23,471 nt of DNA from Pelagophyceae sp. CCMP2097 (lineage: Eukaryota; Sar; Pelagophyceae). Of this stretch, positions 8,401 through 17,400 are shown piece after piece. Each line of letters starts with the position of its first letter. Positions within the stretch are counted from its first letter, which is position 1. The notes below the pieces were generated by a model. It was not told where the DNA came from. It searched no databases and saw only the letters and a list, made by a program, of their open reading frames with translations. Location: assembly GCA_026770575.1 (NCBI GenBank), contig MU657299.1, positions 72,531-96,001 on the forward strand. The letters run 5' to 3'. The position numbers and the translations under genes are program-made.

Positions 8401-11400
8401 TCCGGGTCGGCCCGGCCGGGTCGGCAAGCTCGCGTCGACGCGCTTAGGTCGACAAGCTCGCGCCGGCCCCACTTGCGTCGACGAGACCGGGTTGGCCCGG
8501 CCGGGTCGGCAAGCTCGCGTCGACACGCTTGCGCCGACAAGCTCGCGCCGGCCCCGCTTGCGTCGACGGGATCGGGTTGGCCCGGCCGGGTTTTTGGACA
8601 AGCTTGCGTCGGCAAGTGAGAATTGGTGAGGCCGGGTTTTTGGACAAGCCGGGTTGACGAGGGGTTGCCAAATCCTCGAGCCCGCGTTGGCTGGATCGCC
8701 TCGCCCAGGTTGTGATTTGCCCGGATTGCCCCGCCCGGGTTGTGGGCAGCCTGGGTGCCTCGCCCGGGTCGGCAAGGACGGGTCGGCAAGGACGGGCCCG
8801 GTTGCAAAGTTGCAAGGATGCAAAAAGCGGGTCGCCCAGATAGTGGAAACCCCGATTGGAAACCCCACGTCTTGGCAAACCCTCGAGTTGGCAAGCCCGG
8901 GTGGGCCAAGCCAGGTTTGGAAATCAAGGGTCGACAAGGGTTGACCAAGCCGAAAGCCCGCGTTGGAAGACCCACATCGCCTCGCCCGGGTGGGCAACCT
9001 GGATCGACGAGCTCGGTTCGGCAAGGCCGAGTCGGCTAGCTTGCGTCGGCAAGGGTGGGGAGGCGAGCCCAGGATGTCGGCGAGCCCGGAATCGGCAAAA
9101 CCAATTCGGCAAACCCGCGCGTCGGCAAACCCACGCGTCCCAGGCCGCCATGGCGAGCCCGGGATGTCGGCGAGCCCGGGCTGGTGTGGCCGCTCGTCGG
9201 CGAGCGCGGATCGGATTCCACGGGTCGGCAAGCCCGCACGCGCGTTGATTCATGCACCAATGAACACATGTGGGTACATGCACGCGTCGCCGAGCCCGCG
9301 CCTCGGCCCGCCCGCGTCGGCCCCGGCCCGCCGCGCGCGCGGCCGCTTCGGTACAGCGCAGACGCATCCAAAGATTTGCAAAAAAAGATTGAGCCAAAAA
9401 AGATTCGCAAAAGTGGCCAAAAAGTGGGTTTGGAAAGCCCTTGACTCCACGCACCTTTCCATGGCCACTAAAACGATCCGCGCCGTATCCTTGGCCACCT
9501 TTTCCCGCTTGAAGCCGCGGCGCCGCTGCGCCGCCGCCGCGAGCTGCCAACACCCGAGGCGCTGCGCCTCTGAGTTGGGAGCGTTCTTCTCCATCCTACG
9601 AAAACAACGTTCCACGCGGAACAGCAAGACTCGATTTTCTTCTTCTCCGCAGGCGGGCGACGGGGGCTCGGGTGCGTGGCGGTCAAAGGTATACCACGCA
9701 AGCCGGGGCGTGACTCTGGGGCCGTCCACGCAAAGCACACGAGTCAGGAGCAGGGACGGGTTTGCCCTTCAACCCGCGGGTCGGGCTTGCCGGGTTATCG
9801 CGTTTTGACCGACCCGTTGACCCGCGGGTCTGGCCGTGGCACAACCCGAATCCGACGCGAGAAGGCGGGTTTTGTCGCTCGACAAACCCACGACCCGAGG
9901 ATTCGGCACAGATTGTAAATCCGAGGTCCCCGACCCGAATACACCGTCCCTGCTCCTGACACGAGATTCTCGACTCGACCGGGGAGTTTTCCCTTTCTTT
10001 CGGAGCGCGCGCCCTCCCACCGCCGGGCTGCCGGCGGGCGACGGGGGCTTGCGTGCCGACACGCGCCCGGTCGCCACAGGCACGCCTCTCAGCCGCGTCG
10101 TCTCCGGGGCGGTCTCTGGGCCCGTCTCGGGGACCGTCCACGGACCGAAGAGGGCCCGCAGAGGGACCGTCACCGGATCCGTCTTGGGACCGTCTCTGGG
10201 CGCGTCTCCGGTCTCGCCTCCGGCCCTGTCTCTGCACGGTCGACGGCCCTACTTGGGTCCGTCTCGGAGAACGCTTCGAGGGCCGCCTCGAGGGCCCTCG
10301 TGAGGGCAGTTGTGATGCCGCCGAGAGGCCGCCTCGGGGCCCGTCTCGAAGACTGTCCCGGGGACTGCCTCGGGGCCCGTCTTGAGGACTGTCTCGAGAC
10401 TGCTGAGGCCGTCTCGAGGACCGTTCCTAGGTCCGTCTCGAAGACCGTCTTGAGGACCGTCCCGAGGCCGTCAAGAGGTCGTCGAGAGGCCGTCACGATG
10501 TCCATCTTGGGGTCTAAAGAGGACCGTCGTGAGTCCATCGAAAGGTCGTCTCGAGGTTATCGAGAGGCCGCCTTTAGGACCGAGGCCCATCTCCAGGCCC
10601 GTCTCCGGGCCCGTCTCTAAACGGTCGACGGCTGCAGAGGTCTCCTCGGCCTGTGCAGCGCCTCCGGACAGCAGAGTCTCCAGACCGTCGACGGTCGCAT
10701 CAGACCGTCTTTGGGCCCGCCTCCCGGACCTTTGCAGCGTCTCCGGTGCTTCGGCCTTTCTCCGGCCCTGTGACCCGCAAACCCCGACGCGGGCCCTTTC
10801 GACGCGAGCGCGACGTCGGGGTGACGCCGACGCCCCTCTCAATCTATCTCCGGGGCCGTCGAAAGGGGCCGTCTCCAGGGCCGTTTCCAGGACCGAACGG
10901 ACCGACGAGGGCCGTCTCCGAGGCGGACTCCGGGATCGTCTCCGGGCCGTCTCCGGACCGGAGAGGGGCCGTCTCCGAAACCGACCTCTTGGGCGTCTCT
11001 GGGACCACCTCCGGGCCCGCAGAGGGCCCGTCTCCGGGAACACTGTCGTCAGGCCCTCTCCGGCACCGTCTCCGGACCTTTGAGGGCCCCTCTCCGGCAC
11101 CGCAGAGGGACCATCTTCGAAACCGTCCTCTTGAGAACGCACAGGGACTCTCTGGACTCGACGGGCCGTCTCTCGACTCGTCTCTGGACTTGTCTCTGGA
11201 CTCGTCTCTGGACTTGTCTCTGGACTCGTCTCTGGGCCCGTCTCTGGGACCGTCAAAGGCCGCAGAGGGACTGCCTCCGAAGCCGTCTCCGGGGCAGTCC
11301 TTTGGAGCCGCCTCCGGGACCGTCTCCGGGACCGTCTCCGGCCCCGTCTCTGGGACTGTCGAGGGCGCCTCCAAGACCGTCGCCGGGACCGTCTCCGGTG

Positions 11401-14400
11401 CCTTTCTCCGGCCACTGTCAGCCCCCTCCGTCTACGGACCGACACACCGGACGCCAAACCTGCGCCTTTCGGCCCCGTCTGGAGACCGACGCACCGGAAC
11501 CGGCGCCTTGGGACAGTGGTTTTCCAACGATCCGAAAGGGTCTCCACCGATCCGAAAGGGTCCCCCAAGGATCAGACGCCGCCTCGCGCGACCGTAGGAC
11601 GTAGGGCAGCCCTTGTTTCGCCGCCCGCTCCATGTCCGCCGAAACGCTCACCAAAGGCTGCGCCGTCGGCGTGATCGGCGACGACGCAGCCGACCAGGGG
11701 CCCCAGCCGGCCTGGTTTCGGGATCTCACGCGAAACCTAATGGGTTAGGGTTAGGGTTAGGGTTAGGGTTAGGGTTAGGGTTAGGATTAGAATGCGCTTT
11801 CCCGGTCCGGAAAGTTTCCAGGCTGCGACCCGCCCCTGCTCTCGCCCCGCCTAAACGCTTTGCTCACCGCACGGCCATGCCCGGGACGAGGTGCGGGGCC
11901 TGGAAGAGCGTCTGCGTCACGACTGAGCTGGTCCCTATGTCTGCCCACGCCTAGACGCGGGTTTTCCACCAACGTCGACATTTCCGAAGGACAACCGCCG
12001 ATTCGCCGCGCGTCGGATGCGTACTGACCTGCGAGTCGTACTTGGCCGTGCCTTTGGACTGGAGTTGATATTGCACCTACATTCCGAATTTGATCTCGAA
12101 GGCCCTACTCCGGCACTTCTTACCGCGACGCTACCGCCACCCCCGCCGCACCCGGGTCGCGGCACTCCGCGCTCCGCGACCCGACTCGACGCATCGCGGA
12201 CCCCTCTGTTGTGAACGGCTCACTCGAGCATTCGCTATCATCTCCGCTTTCCACGCGACTCTCCCGAGTCGGCCACGCATCACCGGCTTTGAGTGTGGCT
12301 CCCGCGGACCCGTGCAAGGCCGTGCGGGATCCCGTGCGAGGCCCAGACGGTGTTCCCGTCAAGGGGCCGTCTCCCGGACCGTCTCCCGGACCGTCTCCCA
12401 CACTGCTTCCCGGACCGTCTCCTGGACCGTCCCCCGGACCGTCTCCCAGGTCACGTGGGACCATGCAGCGCCAGGCCCGTCTCGAGGCAGTCGAGGACCG
12501 TCGAGAGGCCCCCGCCCGACCCTGGGGGCGCAAAGGGGTCCGTCTCCGGACCGCCGAGGACTGTCTTTGGGAGACCGTCTTCTGGTCCCGAGGGCCGACC
12601 GCCGAGGACTGTCCAAGGGCCGTATCGGACTGTCTATAGGGCCGCACCGGGCCGTCGAGGAGGAGTCAAGGGGCCGTCAAGGGGCCTTGGAGGGGCCGCC
12701 AATGGGGCCCCCGTCAAACGACGAGGGCATAAACTGCTAAGGGGCCGCCGTTGGACCGTCTCCGGCCCCAGCCAGACCCTGGGCGGCGATCGTCAAAGGG
12801 CCCGTCTCCGGTCTTTGGAGGACCGTCGATGGCCCGTAGGACTGTCCGTAGAGGAGTCGTCTGGGGCCGTCTAATTGGGCCGCACTTGGGCCGTCGAGAG
12901 GGTCTCCGTCGTCCTCACGGGGGCGTCGGAAACTGTCAAGGGGCCGCCATCAGGCCGTCTCCGGTCCCCGTCGGACCATGGGCGGCGCAAAGGGACCGAG
13001 CATGGCGGCGCAACTGGACCGAGAAAAAGGGTCCGTCTCCAGACCGCCGAGGGTCGCTATACGACGGTATTGGCATGGGGTCGGACCGTCTCTGGAACCG
13101 CAGTGTTTCGTCTTCGGGCGCGCCGTCGGACGACGGGGGCGTCGAAGACCGCTGAGGGGTCGAAACGGGACCGCAGAGGGGTCGACGTCGGATCGTCGAG
13201 GGCCCCCGTCGGGCACTGGGAGGCGAAGAAGACAGTCGAGGGGCGACATCTCGAGGCGTCGAAGGACCCTCGATGGGCCGTCAAGAAGGACCGTCTCAAG
13301 GGACCGTCAAGAAGGGACCATCAAGAGAAACCGTCAAAAAGAACCCTGAAGAGGGGCCGTCAAGAGGAACCGTCGACAGGGCATGTCAAGAGAGACCGTC
13401 AAGAGAGACCGTCACGAGGGACCGTCAAGAGGAGCCGTCAAGAGGGACCGTCACGAGAGACAGTCTCGAGCGACCGCCACGAGGAACCGTCAAGAGGGTC
13501 TGTCACGAGGGTCTGTCACGAGGAACCCTCGAAAGGGACCGTCACGAGGGACCGTCAAGAATGACCGTCGCGAGGGACCGTCAAGAAGGACCGTCGCGAG
13601 GGACCATCAAGAGGCATCGTCAAGAGGGACCATCAAGAGGCATCGTCAAGAGGGACCGTCACGAGAGACCGCCTCGAGCGACCGCCACGAGGAACCGTCA
13701 AGAGGGTCTGTCACGAGGGTCTGTCACGAGGAACCCTCGAAAGGGACCGTCAAGAGGGGCCGTCTCGAGGGATCATCGGCGGACCATCGAAGGCCCTCTC
13801 CAAAAAGCAGCGTCGAGCGCCCGCCCCCCAGCTGACGTGCCATCGCAGCCCCGCAGCCCGTGCGCTTTTGGCCATGTGTCTCCGGGTTTTCCGAATCCCC
13901 GGCGCGGTTTTCCAAATCCCCGGCGCGGTTCTCAACCGGCGCGGCTCCGGAAAACGGCGCGTCGCTCCACTCGAGCAAGCACGACCGGTCGCGCACGCGG
14001 ATCGCACACGGCGCGTGGGGCGCCTAGCGAAGCGGTGCGGCGTGAATGGGTGTTTTCGAGGCTCGTGCGTCTTTCGAAATGAGGCCGCGCCCCTGCGGTG
14101 CCGCTCGGCGACTCGCGCAGCAGACCTCTGCGAGTCCCACTCTGGCGCCGCACCCTCTGCTGCAAAATTTAGAAGATGGAAGATTCGCGAAATGGCAGTT
14201 GAGCCCCAATTCGATTTGACGCTGTCGTTGACGGGCGGCAGCGCAGGTGCAGAGCAGACGTTCCAAAACGACTCTCTCGCCGCCCGCCCCGCGTACGTCT
14301 GCGGCGTCTGCGACACGGGCTCAGCGTCGCCGTCGAGTTGCGCGGCGAGGCGCTTGGCCTAGGAAGCGGCGTCGCCTCAAAGGCGGCCGACAATGGCCAA

Positions 14401-17400
14401 GTGAGCACTCTTCCGTGAGTCGACAAAGACACCGGGCGCATTTCGACAAAGGCGGCTCCGGGGGGCGGCTCTGCAAGCCCCGCCTTGCCGCGGCCCGCCC
14501 CGGGACGCGGCGGCGGACCAATAGCTTGCGTCTTTTGGCGAAGAGTTTCAATTTCTCCTTGTCCGTCAACTCATCTTCCTCGCCCTCGTCCCCAAAAACC
14601 TCCAGCGCCAGCGCTTTCGCTACCGCCTCGGTGCGATGCAGTCTGCGCTGCTCGAGGAGGCAAGTCTGGGATTGGACTTGTCGGGTGATAGTCTCGAAGA
14701 AGGATTTTGCCGAAACGCGATCGGATTCCGAAGTCGCCGCCGCGCCTCGGAGAGCCTTCACGACGGCCCCGCCAAAGACCGATAAAGCGTCGGCCGCAGC
14801 GTCGGGCGGGGCATAGTACCTGCGGGCGCCGCGTCGAATCGCAACGTCTGGCGACTTGTTGGAAAGCAGAAACCATTCAACGCCTCGTTCCCATCAGGGA
14901 CCAACGCCATCCCCGGAAATCGCAAAGGCTCCGTGCGATGCGGCGAGGGCCCTCAAAGGGATTCGACGACTCTGGAGACCCTTGAGACTCGAGCAACCGC
15001 ATGCGATCCCGTATGGCCTGTATGAGATCGGCTGCATCCCATTCAGGCTGACCCCATACGTGTACGGGCCCGTGCGAGGAGCCTTGCGAGGGCGAGGAAT
15101 GCACAGAAGGGGAACGGACCATCCAGAGGCCTCTTGCATCCGTGCAAAAGCTCCTTTTCGAGGGGCCTTGCACGGGCCCGTGCGGAAGGCAGGGGGCCGT
15201 TCGAGGCCTTGCAATGGACCGTGCTTCAAGTCCCGCCCTCGGACCGAACGCGGGGCCGTTGAAGAGGCCACGCAGAGGACACGGGCCCTTTTCGAGGCGC
15301 TTTGAAAAGACCGTGCGAGGCACCTTGCAAGGGCATGTGGCCACCTTCGGGTCCTTGTGAAGGCCCGTTCGAGGCACCTTGCAAAGACCGTGCGAGGGAC
15401 CGTGCGAGGCAGCCTCGCAAGGACCCGTGTTTCCAAGGGAGCCTTCTCCGGCCTTTCCTCCAGGCTCTGGCCCATTTGGTGATTTTCACATATCTGGCAC
15501 CAAGAGGGGATTTGCACATTGCATAAAGACGAGAGGGCCCTTGCCAGGGCCCATCCAAGGCATCTCCACAAGAGGCCGCGCAAGAGACCACGCAAGGGCC
15601 CTTTTCGAGGGGAGGGACCGTGCAAGGACCCATACGAGGGGCCTACACAAGAGGCCTTGCCCGTGAAAGAGACCTTGCAAGGGGCCGTACGAGGGACTTA
15701 GCAAGGGGCCGTATGAGGGTCCACGCAAGGGCCCGTGCAAGGAGTCAGGACTGGTCTGTGAGGGCCCTTATCGAGGGGCCTCGCAAGGAGAGTGTCCCAC
15801 GAGCCTCCTCCGGGCCTCTCGCTGCTCGAAACGCCTTTTTGAGCCCCCGGCTCGACCAAGACGTGGCAAGCCCGGAAACGAGAGGCCTCGCAAGGACCCG
15901 TGCACACAGTCTTGCAGAGGACCGGATTTCCCACGGCCCGTGCAAGAAAAGCCCGTCAGGGCCCGCACGAGGAGCCGCGCGAGGGGCTGTCCGGAAGGGT
16001 CCTTGGAACGGACTGCCCATCTTCGGGGCCCGTGCAAGAGGCCCCGTGCGCGGGACCCTATCAGGGCACCCCGAGGCCTTGCAAGGGCCCGTCTCCGGGC
16101 TCTTCAAGGACCCGGGCAAGGATGGTCTTGCAAGAGCCTCGCGCGCATGAGCCCGCATAGCATCCCATACGGGATCTCATATGGGAGAGTACGAATCTCA
16201 TCATCAAACGTCCCACGCGGCGCCTCGAACCGAGTCGGGACCCGAAGGGACCTGCATCGGGCCCCGGTACGGGAAGACGGCGAGGCATCCAATCGCTGAT
16301 TCTGGAGGCGCGCCGAAGGGTCGTCTTCCAAACTGTGCACGCTGTCGAAGGGCCGATTTCAAAAAACGTTTCAAAAACCGTTTCAAAAACCGTTTTCAAA
16401 ATTGGCCGCGCGGTCCAATTGGCCACGCGGTCCGCGCACGCTTGTTCGTAGTTGGCGAGGCGTTTCGACTCTTGCAGCCGTTTCCGCTCGGCGCGGCGCG
16501 CGTTGGCGGACCGGATGCGGGCGAAGACCCCGAGGACGGAGGACTTGAGGTATCGCTTTGCGTGGCCAGGAGCGGCGCGCATCTCGTCGATCTGCGGGGT
16601 TTCAGTCAGACCGCGGCGTGGCCGGGGCGGCTGACTCGGGGCCCACTTGTGATTCTGCGCACTGCCGACCCGGAACGTGCAGCGCGGGGTGTCAAGGTGC
16701 CTCGTACACAACGGCCCTCTCAGCACATTCGAGGCAGACCCAAAGACCGTTTCGAAGTACCGTCGAGGTGCAGGCGCTCGACGGACCGTTGATGGCCCGC
16801 CGACAGCCCCTCGACAGACGCTCGATGGGCCGTAGAAAGTCCTTGTACGGACCCTCTCCGTACAAGGTCCTGGGTCCCTCCTGGGTCCCTATCCAGACCA
16901 TACAAGAACCCGGGTCCCTCGAAGGACGCTTTCCGGACCGTACAAGGTCAACGGCCCCTCTCCGGCCCCTCGACCCTCCGCACAGGGGTCCCTCTCCCCT
17001 GTAAAAGGGGTCCCTCTCCCCTCAAAAAGGCCCCCGCTCCGGGCCGCCGGACGCACCTCGTCGAGGACGACGTACTTCCCCTCCTCGGTTTTCGACTCGG
17101 AGACGTCGAGCCTCGGCAAAACTCGCGGCAACTGGCGATACAGCCGCTTGAAAGCGGCATAGGACCGTGACGGCTTCGCAGTCGGCTTCTTCGCCAACGA
17201 CGCGACCGCGCCACCGTCCGCTGCGGAGCCTCCCCAGCGCCGTCGCGCGCGCGTGCCGACGCCCGCGCCAACGTCCGACGCGGCGGCGATACCGGGCGGC
17301 ACGGCGGCAGCGTCGGGCCCGCGCGGCGCGGCGGCGGCGTCGGGCGGCTCGTCGGGGGCGTCGTCCGGCGTCCGCGCCGACGCGCCGGCATCGTCGTCCG

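Larger units (their letters stand above)
9596..11592 (-). other. Long intron between exons 20 and 21
   Basis: 1,997-bp intron holding TIR element D and the CCGTCTC satellite. The armadillo sequence breaks after AAKQGLPYVL (exon 20) and resumes at MEKNAPNSE (exon 21) in matching phase 2. The exon 20 donor, GTCGCG, is weak. Confidence 0.5.
12077..13936 (-). other. Long intron between exons 17 and 18
   Basis: 1,860-bp intron that splits the FN3 domain between SGAAP (exon 17) and VQYQLQ (exon 18), both phase 0. Most of it is satellite. The part at 12085-12300 is not repetitive and holds coding-like stretches on the minus strand (for example GDDSECSSEPFTTEGSAM near 12180-12250, and a GTAAGA donor at about 12123), so a missed exon there is possible. 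Confidence 0.5.
14820..16439 (-). other. Long intron between exons 13 and 14
   Basis: 1,620-bp intron, donor GTGCGC, acceptor CCCGCAG, phase 2 on both sides. Mostly satellite of the CCTTGCAAGGGCCCGTGCGAGG type. A non-repetitive island at 15440-15540 keeps a coding-like minus-strand frame (RYVKITKWARAWRKGRRRL) and could be a skipped exon or relic. Confidence 0.45.

Noticed and set aside
7537..9231. A minus-strand frame of 564 codons
   Set aside because: It is produced by the GTCGGCAAG satellite, is dominated by Arg/Pro/Ala repeats, has no domain, and overlaps equally open frames on the other strand.
9455..9595. HSA-type helicase-associated segment in exon 21
   Set aside because: The basic KREKVAKDTARIV stretch was suggestive, but QRLGCW.L and the flanking exons fit armadillo repeats better.
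11745..11792. Chromosome end or telomere
   Set aside because: The array is short, ends in variant units, and is embedded between exons 19 and 20 with sequence continuing on both sides.
13260..13770. Possible CRISPR-like array
   Set aside because: The 13-bp units are contiguous with no unique spacers, and the genome is eukaryotic.
14519..14819. Formin FH2-like C terminus in exon 14 (SFFETITRQVQ)
   Set aside because: The resemblance is limited to one short helix and no FH2 core was found in neighbouring exons.
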